Origin: Hyphomonadaceae bacterium
GTDB lineage: Bacteria > Pseudomonadota > Alphaproteobacteria > Caulobacterales > Hyphomonadaceae
Reading direction: 5' to 3'
DNA: 64,000 nt
Assembly (NCBI GenBank): GCA_024743315.1
Contig: JANSWU010000004.1
Span: 387,106 to 451,105 of the forward strand
In this document: positions 24,877 to 33,699 of the stretch, in pieces
How positions within the stretch are numbered: the first letter of the stretch is position 1
Layout of the letters: every line of letters begins with the position of its first letter
Notes under the pieces: model-generated
The model's input: the letters and a program-made list of their open reading frames with translations, nothing else
The model's database searches: none
What the model was told of the DNA's origin: nothing
Made by a program: the position numbers and the translations under genes

Positions 24877-24961
24877 TTTAATCTCCATGCCGCGGCGGCT
24901 CGTTTTAATTGAATTTGCCGCTCTTCGCGCGCAGATAGTAATGCTGACAGTCTAAACAGAA

Positions 24962-24977
24962 CGTAAACTGGTTTACA
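24962..24977. promoter_or_regulatory. GTAAAC palindrome 3, upstream of XRE gene
   Basis: CGTAAACTGGTTTACA, a dyad with arms GTAAAC/GTTTAC. Lies 86 bases before the XRE start at 24876, between it and the end of the FliJ-like gene. Confidence 0.6.
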
Positions 24978-24990
24978 TAGCCCGTATTTG

Positions 24991-25299
24991 TTACAGCATG
25001 GACTGGGAAAAGACCGACTTTCGCAGCTCGGCTTGAACCGTATCCGCGCGCCGTTCCAGCTCCGATATCTGCCTTCTGATCGCCTCGCGGCGATGCTGGA
25101 CGTATCTTAAATATCCATTGGCGACGCTGATCCGGTCAATGCCATCATCACGCTGATCCAGACCTGCGACTTCCTCTGATAAGTTGGCGAGCTTTTCGCG
25201 CAAAACGCGCATGTCAGACATGATGTTCGCGAGGCGGGCCTCTTGATCACGTTTTTTCAGATTAATTAATTTCGCGATGGTTGGATCAATTGCGCTCAT
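24991..25299 (-). CDS. FliJ-like coiled-coil protein
   Basis: 102 residues, almost all helical with heptad-like Leu/Arg/Glu repeats (LVREKLANLSEEVAGLD type, and AIRRQISELERRADTVQAEL). Its start overlaps the end of flhB by 14 bases, so it is the last gene of the export operon. FliJ is a coiled-coil partner of the FliI ATPase; the gene next to fliI here is not FliJ, so this may be the substitute. It is short for FliJ (about 140) and the identity is inferred from position and shape only. Confidence 0.5.
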   Translation of the reverse strand: MSAIDPTIAKLINLKKRDQEARLANIMSDMRVLREKLANLSEEVAGLDQRDDGIDRISVANGYLRYVQHRREAIRRQISELERRADTVQAELRKSVFSQSML

Positions 25300-26380
25300 C
25301 TGGACCTCTCAAACGTTGACGGACGCGATCGACATATTGGATGGCCGCAGCCACCGCAGCGAAATGCTCCTGGCGAATTTCATGATCCAGTTCGACAAGG
25401 CTGTAGAGCGATCGCGCAGTCGGGGGATCTCGATAGATCGGCACGTGATTGGCTTGAGCGACTTCGCGAATTTTGGCAGCCAGGTGATCAACCCCTTTGG
25501 CCACGCAGATCGGGGCCTTGTCGCCATCAGGGTCCCATTTCAACGCAACCGCATAATGCTCCGGGTTGACCATGACGACGGTCGCAGTCTCGACATTCTT
25601 GATCATCTCGCCGCGCGTGATCTGCGTGCCGCGATCGCGGCGTTGTTGCTTGAGCTGCGGATCGCCTTCATTCTGTTTGACTTCTTTCTTGATGTCTTCA
25701 CGCGTCATTTTCAGGCGATTGGCGTGAAAGTAGCGCTGCATCGGGACATCAAGCAGCGCCAGAATGAGCTGGAAGCCAGCAAAGAAGAGAATGAGCTTGA
25801 GGATTTGGCCAAGCGTGAATTCCACCAGCTGACCTTTGGAAATGGCGCTGCCGGCATAGAACTCAGAGGCGAAGAAGATCAGGAAATAGCCCGCGATCAG
25901 GCTGGCAAACGTCATCTTCGCAGCGTCCTTGAGGAAATCCATCATCCCCTTGGCGCCATACTTGTTCTTGATGTTCTCAATCGGATTGATCTTCTTGAAT
26001 TCCGGCTTGAGCTTCTTGGTCGAGAAGGCGATCGCCCGCTGCAGGATCAGCACCAGCAGGACACAAGCCATTAAGACAGCCAGAACGGGCAGGATGGCGA
26101 TCATCATGTCGCCAAACACTTTTCGGGTTTGCGATCCCTGATCAGTGAAGATATCCGTGGCGTAGCGATCGGCATGATAGAACATGCTGGCAAAGCCATC
26201 ATTCAGCGCTTGCGAGGTGACCATCAGGAAGACCATGGTCGCAAGGCCAATGCCGATCACCAGGCCGAAGGCATTCGCTTCTTTCGATATTGGAACATCG
26301 CCATCCTCTCGCGCCTGTCGCAGGCGCTCCTCTGTGGCCTCAAATTCCTTTTCACCGGACTGATCGTCTTGTTCAGCCAT
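25286..26380 (-). CDS. flhB: Flagellar export protein FlhB, NPEH variant
   Basis: 364 residues. Four transmembrane segments (about 35-230) and a cytoplasmic C-terminal domain. FlhB selects export substrates after self-cleavage between N and P of NPTH; here the site reads VNPEHYAVAL (N-P-E-H), Glu replacing Thr. EATEERLRQAREDGDVPISK is the family N-terminal motif. It follows fliR by a few bases in an operon. Confidence 0.95.
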   Translation of the reverse strand: MAEQDDQSGEKEFEATEERLRQAREDGDVPISKEANAFGLVIGIGLATMVFLMVTSQALNDGFASMFYHADRYATDIFTDQGSQTRKVFGDMMIAILPVLAVLMACVLLVLILQRAIAFSTKKLKPEFKKINPIENIKNKYGAKGMMDFLKDAAKMTFASLIAGYFLIFFASEFYAGSAISKGQLVEFTLGQILKLILFFAGFQLILALLDVPMQRYFHANRLKMTREDIKKEVKQNEGDPQLKQQRRDRGTQITRGEMIKNVETATVVMVNPEHYAVALKWDPDGDKAPICVAKGVDHLAAKIREVAQANHVPIYRDPPTARSLYSLVELDHEIRQEHFAAVAAAIQYVDRVRQRLRGPDERN

Positions 26381-26383
26381 GGA

Positions 26384-27142
26384 TTATAACCACACGATCA
26401 ATTGGGCGATCTGGTCCTGCCAGACCATCAGCATAGCCGCGATCGAAACCGCCAGCAGGAACATGCCAGCCCCGACCAGGAACGGCGCGCCGACAAAGGC
26501 GACCATCATTTGCGGCATGGCCTTATTGATGAAACCGAGACAGACATTGTAGAGCAAGTTCATGGCGACAAACGGCCAAGCCAGCAGGATGGCGAACGCA
26601 AACGCGGCATAGATGCTGTCGAACAGGAAAGCTTGCGCGATCCAGGACGATCCGCCAATCGGAATCGTATCATAAAGCTCAATCCAGCTTGAGATTACCT
26701 GGACATGGAAGTTCATCGAGAACAGTAAGGCGGCGCCGGCCATGGACAATAGATTGGCGGTTGCGGTCTGCGACTCATTTTCCAGCGCGACGCCCAAAGG
26801 TTGGGCCAAGCCGATCGATTGGGCGATGACGCTGCCGGCAATGTTCAGGGTCCAGATCACAACGCGCAAGCCGATGCCGAGAAACAGGCTCAAGAGCAGC
26901 TCGGTCACTATCACGATGCCGAAATCCGTCAGATTGTCGGGCAACACATAGTCTGTGATTCCAAGCCCCGAGATCGCTGCGGCGAGCCCGAGCAATAAAT
27001 ACACGCGGACCTGCGCCGGGATCATCTGCTCGCCAATGCCGGGTATCAGGGCAATCACGAAGGAGAGCCGCGCCACCGTGACGATAAATTGCGCAACCCA
27101 ATGAGATAGATCTGGTCCGAGAAGATCCAGAAACGGGATCAT
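26384..27142 (-). CDS. fliR: Flagellar export protein FliR
   Basis: 252 residues, six hydrophobic segments; DLLGPDLSHWVAQFIVTVAR start and PQMMVAFVGAPFLVGAGMFL near the end match FliR. Part of the FliPQR export gate in the inner membrane, wrapped in the MS-ring. Its ATG overlaps the flhA stop by 4 bases (ATGA), indicating coupling. Confidence 0.95.
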   Translation of the reverse strand: MIPFLDLLGPDLSHWVAQFIVTVARLSFVIALIPGIGEQMIPAQVRVYLLLGLAAAISGLGITDYVLPDNLTDFGIVIVTELLLSLFLGIGLRVVIWTLNIAGSVIAQSIGLAQPLGVALENESQTATANLLSMAGAALLFSMNFHVQVISSWIELYDTIPIGGSSWIAQAFLFDSIYAAFAFAILLAWPFVAMNLLYNVCLGFINKAMPQMMVAFVGAPFLVGAGMFLLAVSIAAMLMVWQDQIAQLIVWL

Positions 27143-29217
27143 ACAATGCCCACGATTTGCGGCTTGCTGCTGGACCGGATTTCCTCATAGGCGAGCACCG
27201 CATTGCGGATGCCTTTGCTGGCCAGAACCGTCTGCAGGAAGCGTCGGCGCTTCGACGAAGTGGCCACCGCTGCCACCACCCCACGCTGCGCAGTTTCGTT
27301 CAATTTCTCCTGAATGCCGTTCAGCAGCTCGCTGAACAATTCTGGCGGCAATGCAATATCGGAGGCGCCGGCTTCTGATTTGATTTCATGCTCGGCGAAT
27401 TTCTGTTCCCAAGCGGTTGAGAGCTGAACCAAAGGCAGCCGCCCCTCGCCATCCTGTAACTTGTTGAGGATCTGGAAGGACAGGCGCTGGCGCACCAGTT
27501 CGACCATCTGGGTCTGGTTCGCGCCTTGCGCCTTGGCCTCTCCGATGGTCTCCAGAATCAGGAAAATATTGCGGATGGACACGCGCTCTTCGAGCAAGGA
27601 TCGCAGAACGCCGAGCAAGGTTTCAGGTGGCACTTTGGTCGGAATATATTCATCCAAGATTCTTTTATTGCTCTGTCCACGTTCGCTATCCGACACGCTG
27701 GTCAAGGCATCCAGGGTCTGGATCATCACCATGCGCGTGAAGATCAGGGAGAAATTGGCCTGAATCAGCTCAAGCATGTGCGTGGCGAGTACTTCGATGG
27801 GCTCAATCACCGGAGTGCCGGAGGCGACCAGTTCCTGTTTCTTGGTGGTCGGCAACCACCGCGCCGCGGCTTTGTAGACGGGCTCTTTGACCCGCTCGCC
27901 CTGCAGATGCGGCAACTGATCTTCTTCAATCAGGGCCAGCACAGAGCCAGGGCGCAACAGGCCGGTATCGACCGGCACGCCCTGGATCTTGAGCTGATAG
28001 GTGTTGCGCGCCAGGGTCGGATTGTCGGTCATCCGGATTGACGGCAGCACAAAGCCGTACTCCTCGGCAATGTAGCGACGAATCTTCTCAATCCGCGTTT
28101 CAATCCCGCTTTCGCCCTGCAGCACAGTGGCGACCAGATCGGGGGCGACTTCGAGGTGGATTTCGTCTGAGTGGATGGAATCGCCAATTTGCGCCGTCTG
28201 GGCTTCTGGCGTGTCTTCGTCGGCGTCTGGTTGGGATTCGATCGCCTGTTGCTGTTTGCGCAGGAAATAGGCGGTGACGCCAAACCCGATCGCGGCAAGC
28301 ATGAATGGCAGGAACGGCAAGCCTGGCAGAAGGGCAAACACCGCCAGCAATCCAGCAACGATCAGGAGCGAGGTGGCATTGCCGCCCAGCTGTTTGCCAA
28401 GCGCTTCGTCAATCGCGCCATCATCCTTGCCCTTGGACAACAAGAGGGCGGCTGACACCGAAACGATCACGGCTGGGATTTGTGAAACCAGGCCATCGCC
28501 CACGGTCAGGATGGAATAGTTGGCCGCAGCCTCTCCAATCGACAGGCCATGCACGGCGAGGCCAAACCCGATGCCAGCGACCAGGTTCAAAGCTGTGATC
28601 AGAAGCCCTGCAATTGCGTCGCCTTTGACAAACTTCGAAGCACCATCGAGCGAACCGAGAAAGGCCGCCTCTTCCTGTTCCTTTTGGCGGCGTTGTTTCG
28701 CTTCTTCATGACTGATCGCGCCGACGGCAAGATCAGAGTCGATGGCAAGCTGCTTGCCCGGCATCGCGTCCAATGCGAAACGCGCGCCGACTTCGGCCAT
28801 CCGGCCTGCACCCTTGGTGATGACCATGAAATTGACAATGATCAGCACGCCGAAGACGACGAGCCCAACAAATAGATTGCCGCCCATGATGAACATGGCG
28901 AAGCCTTCAATCACGCCGCCTGCTGCGCTGGTCCCGGTATGACCTTCGGAAATGATCAGCTTGGTCGAGGAAACATTCAAAGCCAGCCGCAGAATCAGGG
29001 AGGCGAGAAGAACACTCGGAAATGAGGAAAAATCGAGCGGCTTTTCGATAAAGATCGCGGTGGTAAAAATCAGGATGGCGAAGGCGAAAGACGCAGTCAG
29101 GCCAAGGTCAAGCACCCAGGCGGGCACGGGCAGAACCATGACCAGAATAATCAGCATCAGCCCGATCGCCAGCAAGGCGGTGGGCTTAGACAGGTCGAGA
29201 AGTTTGGACTCAGTCAT
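27139..29217 (-). CDS. flhA: Flagellar export gate protein FlhA
   Basis: 692 residues. About eight transmembrane helices (residues 10-320), with the FHIPEP-type cytoplasmic loop SLDGASKFVKGDAIAGLL, then a large cytoplasmic domain (about 350-690) that docks export chaperones and FliI/FliJ complexes. The size matches the family. ATGA overlap with fliR downstream; fliQ lies 7 bases upstream. Confidence 0.96.
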   Translation of the reverse strand: MTESKLLDLSKPTALLAIGLMLIILVMVLPVPAWVLDLGLTASFAFAILIFTTAIFIEKPLDFSSFPSVLLASLILRLALNVSSTKLIISEGHTGTSAAGGVIEGFAMFIMGGNLFVGLVVFGVLIIVNFMVITKGAGRMAEVGARFALDAMPGKQLAIDSDLAVGAISHEEAKQRRQKEQEEAAFLGSLDGASKFVKGDAIAGLLITALNLVAGIGFGLAVHGLSIGEAAANYSILTVGDGLVSQIPAVIVSVSAALLLSKGKDDGAIDEALGKQLGGNATSLLIVAGLLAVFALLPGLPFLPFMLAAIGFGVTAYFLRKQQQAIESQPDADEDTPEAQTAQIGDSIHSDEIHLEVAPDLVATVLQGESGIETRIEKIRRYIAEEYGFVLPSIRMTDNPTLARNTYQLKIQGVPVDTGLLRPGSVLALIEEDQLPHLQGERVKEPVYKAAARWLPTTKKQELVASGTPVIEPIEVLATHMLELIQANFSLIFTRMVMIQTLDALTSVSDSERGQSNKRILDEYIPTKVPPETLLGVLRSLLEERVSIRNIFLILETIGEAKAQGANQTQMVELVRQRLSFQILNKLQDGEGRLPLVQLSTAWEQKFAEHEIKSEAGASDIALPPELFSELLNGIQEKLNETAQRGVVAAVATSSKRRRFLQTVLASKGIRNAVLAYEEIRSSSKPQIVGIV

Positions 29218-29224
29218 GGACGGG

Positions 29225-29488
29225 TCAGCCTGTAATCATAGGAATGATCATATTGTTGAACAGGTCCAGACAGACGCGGGTCATGTAGCCAATCGTCAGG
29301 AAAAAGACGGCGACCACTGCGATGATTTTTGGCACGAAGGTGATCGTCATTTCCTGAACCGACGTCAGCGCCTGCACCAGGCCGATAACCAGGCCCAAGA
29401 GCAGTGCGACCCCCAAGATTGGGAGCCCCATTAGAACACCTGTCCAGAGGGAGGCCCTCAAGACCTCAAAAATTTCAGATTCGCCCAT
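29225..29488 (-). CDS. fliQ: Flagellar export protein FliQ
   Basis: 87 residues, two transmembrane helices with the intervening QALTSVQEMTITFVPK motif of FliQ. Part of the FliPQR pore. GGAG precedes the ATG. Confidence 0.94.
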   Translation of the reverse strand: MGESEIFEVLRASLWTGVLMGLPILGVALLLGLVIGLVQALTSVQEMTITFVPKIIAVVAVFFLTIGYMTRVCLDLFNNMIIPMITG

Positions 29489-29503
29489 CGTCCCCGCGCT
29501 CCT

Positions 29504-29800
29504 CTAGACCGGCATTCGCAAGAGTTCCTGATAGGCTTCCACGACCTTGTCGCGGATCGTCACGGCCGTATCGAGCACCATTTCAGCGTTCGCGAGCGCT
29601 TCGACCATGGCGTGCGGATCAGCGCCGCTCACCGCGGTGTCAATCGCCGCCTGTTCCGCTTGTTGCACAGCGGCCTTGAACTCAGACGCGCCTTTGGCAA
29701 TCGGATTTTCCTCGATCTCCGGTTTGGCCGGGACCGTGGTGGGCGTGGTGATCTTGGCAGGATTGAGCGTGTTATACGCCCCGAACCCAAAATTCGTCAT
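29504..29800 (-). CDS. fliE: Flagellar hook-basal body protein FliE
   Basis: 98 residues. FliE links the MS-ring export gate to the rod. The C-terminal helix VETLANAEMVLDTAVTIRDKV-type segment ending YQELLRMPV is the family signature. GGAGGCC precedes the ATG; 10 bases separate it from flgC. Confidence 0.92.
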   Translation of the reverse strand: MTNFGFGAYNTLNPAKITTPTTVPAKPEIEENPIAKGASEFKAAVQQAEQAAIDTAVSGADPHAMVEALANAEMVLDTAVTIRDKVVEAYQELLRMPV

Positions 29801-29810
29801 TCAGGCCTCC

Positions 29811-30194
29811 TTATCGACGCAAGACATCCAGCAGGGACGAATACATGGTCCGGGCTTGCTGGAAGGAATTGAGATTGGCTTCATAGGTCCGATTGGCTTC
29901 GCGCATGTCCGCCATCTCGGTCACCAGGGAAACGTTAGACAGGGTGATATATCCCTGATCATCCGACATCGGGTGAGAGGGATTGAATTCCTGCTCTCCG
30001 GGGGTGCGATCGAGCGCCGTGCGCAGCGCGCCAAAAGAGATCTCCGATCCTGCACGCGGCTCAGACAATAGGATCTTGCGCTGATAACCGGGCGTGTCCG
30101 CATTCGAGACATTCTCAGCGCTGACCGTGATGCGTTGCGAGTTCACACGCATCCCGGACATGGCTTGCATCATGGAAAACTCAAAAGGATTCAT
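29811..30194 (-). CDS. flgC: Proximal rod protein FlgC
   Basis: 127 residues. N-terminal rod motif MRVNSQRITVSAENVSNADTP (residue 15 on) and C-terminal MREANRTYEANLNSF, as in FlgC. Assembles with FlgB and FlgF into the periplasmic rod. GGAGACTG precedes the start. Confidence 0.95.
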   Translation of the reverse strand: MNPFEFSMMQAMSGMRVNSQRITVSAENVSNADTPGYQRKILLSEPRAGSEISFGALRTALDRTPGEQEFNPSHPMSDDQGYITLSNVSLVTEMADMREANRTYEANLNSFQQARTMYSSLLDVLRR

Positions 30195-30206
30195 CTGACA
30201 GTCTCC

Positions 30207-30566
30207 CTAGTTGCGACGGCCGAGGGCGAGACGCATCATCTCGATCGATTTGGTGTACACGGTCAGCGCCATCTGGTGCTGGTTCGACGCTTCAGCGGAG
30301 CGGAACACTTCCTGCTCGACACTGACCGTATTGCCGTTCGGCGAGGCCGCGCCTTTGCTCAAACTTTGCTGGAAGGACTGATTGAAATCGATTTGCTCAA
30401 TCGACGGCCCGTTGCGCTGCATGAAGTCAGAAAAGGACTCAATCTCGACAGCTTTAAAACCAGGCTCATTGGCCCGCGCGAGGTTTTCGGCACTGGTCTT
30501 CTGAGACTCTGCCGCATGTCGCGCCATCGCCCCATAGATCTGGAACAGAGACATGTCCGAAAGCAT
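30207..30566 (-). CDS. flgB: Proximal rod protein FlgB
   Basis: 119 residues; first gene of the minus-strand export operon. NLARANEPGFKAVEIESF is the rod-protein N-terminal motif. I take the ATG at 30566 with GGGGA 7 bases upstream; a TTG one codon before is also open. A possible CtrA-like box lies upstream at 30584-30598. Confidence 0.93.
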   Translation of the reverse strand: MLSDMSLFQIYGAMARHAAESQKTSAENLARANEPGFKAVEIESFSDFMQRNGPSIEQIDFNQSFQQSLSKGAASPNGNTVSVEQEVFRSAEASNQHQMALTVYTKSIEMMRLALGRRN

Positions 30567-30583
30567 CAAAAAATCCCCGAAGG

Positions 30584-30598
30584 TTAACGTTACCGTAA
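30584..30598. promoter_or_regulatory. CtrA-like box between flgB and fliI
   Basis: TTAA-CGTTACC-GTAA, spacing 7, one mismatch from TTAA-N7-TTAA known for CtrA. Located between divergent flgB and fliI genes. Similar GTTAACGTT occurs before flgE at 45510. Confidence 0.35.
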
Positions 30599-30660
30599 AA
30601 TTTGCGACTATAAGTTGAAGAAAGGATTAACAGGTACCCTGGGTTTAATTAACTTTTCAC

Positions 30661-31980
30661 ATGCCGCATCAGCTTTCATCTCCTTGCCGTTTATGGGGCG
30701 CCGTGACCGAGATTTTTCCGGGCATGATCGAGCTGTCTGGCATCTCTCATGCGGTCGGCATCGGGGACAGTGTTAGCATTGAAAAAGCCGGTCAGGCCTT
30801 GATCGGCGAGGTTATGGCGGTCACCGGTGACGCAGCGCGCGTGTTAATGTTCAGCTCCACCGACGCGATCCGGATTGGCGATCGGGCTTTTGTCTCGGCC
30901 CAGGACCAAATCGAGATTGGCGAGCATTGGCTCGGTGCTTTGATCAATTATCGCGGCGAGGTTCAGACGCGGCGCACACCGACGCCGCCCTCATCGTCGT
31001 CGGTCACGGTGCCTTTGCTACGCGATGCCTTGCCCCCGGCGACGCGCAAACCGCTCGGCAAGCGCCTGTTTACCGGGCTAAATGTGACCGACACACTGCT
31101 GCCCATTTGTGGCGGCCAACGGATTGGCCTGTTTGCTGGATCTGGCGTCGGCAAATCAACCTTGCTGGGGCAATTGGCGGGTGGCATGAGCGCCGACCGC
31201 ATCGTCATAGCCTTGATTGGCGAACGCAGCCGCGAGGTTCAGGAATTTATCGATGATGTCCTGCCGCCCGACGTACTGCCGAAGACGACGATTGTTGCCG
31301 CCACAGCCAGCGAACCCCCGGGCGCCAAGAAGCGCGCAGCCTTCTGCGCCATGGCCGCGGCTGAGTATTATCGTGACCAGGGACACTCAGTCTTGTTTCT
31401 GTTCGACTCCCTCACTCGATTTGCAGAAGCACACCGCGAAACCGCTTTGATGGCGGGCGAAACACCGGCCTTGAACGCGTTTCCTCCGTCTACGGTTCGG
31501 GTTGTATCTGAGCTGGCTGAGCGCACCGGACCCGGTCTCAAGGGCAGCGGCGATATCACCGCGATTTTCTCTGTCTTGGTGGCCGGGTCAGATTTTGAAG
31601 AGCCTGTGGCCGATATGGTGCGCGGCATCCTTGATGGCCATATTGTGCTGTCGCGCAAGATTGCCGAACGGGGTCGTTACCCAGCAATCGATGTGTTGCG
31701 TAGCGTATCGCGGAGCCTGCCAAAGGCCGCTAGCGCGGAGCAGAACGATCTGCTCCAGCTCTATCGAAACCTGATCACGACCTATGATGAAATCGCGCCC
31801 ATGATCCGCGCTGGCCTCTACGAGTTCGGCAAGGATCCAAATGCTGATATCGCCTATTCTCTGTATCCAAGCCTCGATAAGTTCGTGACCGAGCCCAGCA
31901 ATGGCATCGAAACGGCATTCGATTATCTGAGCGGGCTGTTACAACCGGCTATCGGTGCCGCTGTTACTGAGGCGGCGTAG
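30661..31980 (+). CDS. fliI: Flagellum-specific ATPase FliI
   Basis: 439 residues. Walker A FAGSGVGKSTLLG near residues 159-171, Walker B-type VLFLFDSLTRFA, and ALMAGETPALNAFPPS of F1-type export ATPases. Drives substrate delivery to the FlhA/FlhB gate. Divergent from flgB; no FliJ gene follows on this strand. Confidence 0.95.
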   Translation: MPHQLSSPCRLWGAVTEIFPGMIELSGISHAVGIGDSVSIEKAGQALIGEVMAVTGDAARVLMFSSTDAIRIGDRAFVSAQDQIEIGEHWLGALINYRGEVQTRRTPTPPSSSSVTVPLLRDALPPATRKPLGKRLFTGLNVTDTLLPICGGQRIGLFAGSGVGKSTLLGQLAGGMSADRIVIALIGERSREVQEFIDDVLPPDVLPKTTIVAATASEPPGAKKRAAFCAMAAAEYYRDQGHSVLFLFDSLTRFAEAHRETALMAGETPALNAFPPSTVRVVSELAERTGPGLKGSGDITAIFSVLVAGSDFEEPVADMVRGILDGHIVLSRKIAERGRYPAIDVLRSVSRSLPKAASAEQNDLLQLYRNLITTYDEIAPMIRAGLYEFGKDPNADIAYSLYPSLDKFVTEPSNGIETAFDYLSGLLQPAIGAAVTEAA

Positions 31981-31983
31981 CCC

Positions 31984-32823
31984 TTAGAAATTGCTCAAGA
32001 ACAGGTTCTGACTGGCAATCGCGCCAAAGCCAGACGCGTTGCGCAACAGCGTCAATGCGGTGGCCGCGGATCCGGTCGCCGTCACCCCTTGATTTAGGGA
32101 TTCGAGGACCTGAAACCGTTGCACCATGCGCTCCATGGTCTCTGGTTCGGTCAGATCCTGAATCGAGGACAGGCCGAATTTCTTCTGCAATTCCTCATCG
32201 AGAATTTCGGCTTGCTTGTCCAAATCCAGGGCACTGAATTCTGTCGGCAAGCCGAGCGCCGTTTCCAGGACGGTTCTCACTGGCACGCTGCCAAGCAAAC
32301 GGTAGAGAACGGTCTGGTCGGTCGACCCCTCGGTCACCAGTTTCGGGACTTCGGCCTGAAAGTTCAAACTGAGCCGCATCGCATTATCCTGCTCACCGAC
32401 GGCTTGCTCGAAAGATTCAGAGGCAAATTGCGATGCCAGGGTCTGGACCTGTGCGGAGGTCAGGCTGATCGTTCCATTGCTATTCGGGCGAAACGCGTCG
32501 GCAAAATCGCTATAGGCGGCATTGTTGAGGCGCGCCAGAAACGTGCTTTCTGGATCCTGTACCTCTTCCAGCACCGTTCGGATATAACCTGTTTTCCAAG
32601 CCTCTTCGCCCAATCCGAATGCGGTCAATCCGATCCGCCGCAGCCGCCCGTCAGTAACGAAATCTTCGACCGCGATCGGGGCGGACAGTTTCTCGGTGAA
32701 ATAGTCGATATCATTCTTGATCTGGGCCGAATTGGAATAGGTCTCCAATTGCTGGTCATAGGTCGACTGCAGGAAGGACCAGCCTCCCAGCCCGGACAAG
32801 GGGATGACCGGCTGGAACACCAT
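31984..32823 (-). CDS. DUF1217 flagellar-locus protein
   Basis: 279 residues, DUF1217-like, with repeated Gln/Asn-rich helices and a C-terminal LRNASGFGAIASQNLFLSNF. The family is found in alphaproteobacterial flagellar clusters; its role is unproven. Its ATG follows the flbT stop directly (TAAATG), so it is the last gene of the flagellin-flaF-flbT unit. No signal peptide is evident, so an export substrate route is possible. Confidence 0.8.
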   Translation of the reverse strand: MVFQPVIPLSGLGGWSFLQSTYDQQLETYSNSAQIKNDIDYFTEKLSAPIAVEDFVTDGRLRRIGLTAFGLGEEAWKTGYIRTVLEEVQDPESTFLARLNNAAYSDFADAFRPNSNGTISLTSAQVQTLASQFASESFEQAVGEQDNAMRLSLNFQAEVPKLVTEGSTDQTVLYRLLGSVPVRTVLETALGLPTEFSALDLDKQAEILDEELQKKFGLSSIQDLTEPETMERMVQRFQVLESLNQGVTATGSAATALTLLRNASGFGAIASQNLFLSNF

Positions 32824-33240
32824 TTAGGCCGCCAGGGCGTCCGAGCGATCCTGGCCGAGCAGCTGGCTTTCAAGTTCAATCACTTGTTTCAAATAGCACA
32901 GCGCAGAATAGTAATTCCCGCGCCGGATCATTTCGCGCAGGGTCGGGATCAGATCAGGTTTGATGTGAATGAAGGCATCTCTCAGATCGTCGCAGGCGCG
33001 GTACAATGCGGGCAGCGTATCTTCTTCTTCGAGATCCTTGGTGATCAGAAGCTGGATCGCATAATAAACCTGCTTGACCGGCGTATCGACTTCATCCGGA
33101 CGCAGGGCATCGCGGCAACGAAGAACCATAACATCTGGGCTGGGCACCCGGATGCGGCCGGGTTTATCGCCATTTTCCAACAAGGTTCCGTTGATGATGA
33201 AACGCTCTCCAGGAGCGAGTTTGAGCATTAATCCGGACAT
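32824..33240 (-). CDS. flbT: Flagellin post-transcriptional regulator FlbT
   Basis: 138 residues with the FlbT pattern LKLAPGERFIINGTLLENGD and YYSALCYLKQVIELE. In Caulobacter FlbT binds the flagellin mRNA leader and limits translation until the hook is complete. Lies after flaF in the flagellin operon, 33 bases apart. Confidence 0.95.
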   Translation of the reverse strand: MSGLMLKLAPGERFIINGTLLENGDKPGRIRVPSPDVMVLRCRDALRPDEVDTPVKQVYYAIQLLITKDLEEEDTLPALYRACDDLRDAFIHIKPDLIPTLREMIRRGNYYSALCYLKQVIELESQLLGQDRSDALAA

Positions 33241-33272
33241 TCCTAGTCCCTCCCAGCTTTCTCTATCGCCGA

Positions 33273-33632
33273 TTAAGTCGCTTTGAGCCCCTGCATGATG
33301 GACTCATTGATTTCGATCAGGTCTGCAATTTGCGCATCGCCAGAGAGCACTTGCATAGAGTGACGGCGGACAAAGACAGAAAGTTCCAAGAGCGATTTAC
33401 GGATCGCGTCTGGGAGCTGATTTTCAGGATGCAGCAGGTCCGTGGTGAGAACGGTCCAAAGTTCGAGGTTTCGATTGACAGCGTCGGCCCATTTGGCGGC
33501 GTCAGTCTTGTCCAGGTCTACCGCTTCTCGCAATCCGTCGGTGATTTGCTCAAACAGCGCGTATTCGAGGGATTTATTATCGGCGGTGCGGTTTCGGACT
33601 TCGCCATATGCTTTGACAGCTAGAGCCTGCAA
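33273..33632 (-). CDS. flaF: Flagellin assembly/secretion regulator FlaF
   Basis: 119 residues with the FlaF core (NRTADNKSLEYALFEQITDG, then NRNLELWTVLTTDLLHPENQ). FlaF acts with FlbT to couple flagellin production to export. Directly downstream of the flagellin gene, beyond its terminator. Confidence 0.92.
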   Translation of the reverse strand: MQALAVKAYGEVRNRTADNKSLEYALFEQITDGLREAVDLDKTDAAKWADAVNRNLELWTVLTTDLLHPENQLPDAIRKSLLELSVFVRRHSMQVLSGDAQIADLIEINESIMQGLKAT

Positions 33633-33660
33633 TCAAGCCTCCAAGGATTCTAATATGAAA

Positions 33661-33688
33661 TCTGGAGCGCCCCGAAGAGCGCTCCAGA
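33661..33688 (-). terminator. Flagellin terminator
   Basis: TCTGGAGCGC (33661-33670), 8-base loop, GCGCTCCAGA (33679-33688), a perfect 10-bp stem 12 bases after the flagellin stop. On the minus strand TTTCATATT follows. Probably lowers, rather than blocks, expression of flaF downstream. Confidence 0.8.
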
Positions 33689-33699
33689 CATTTGGTTTA

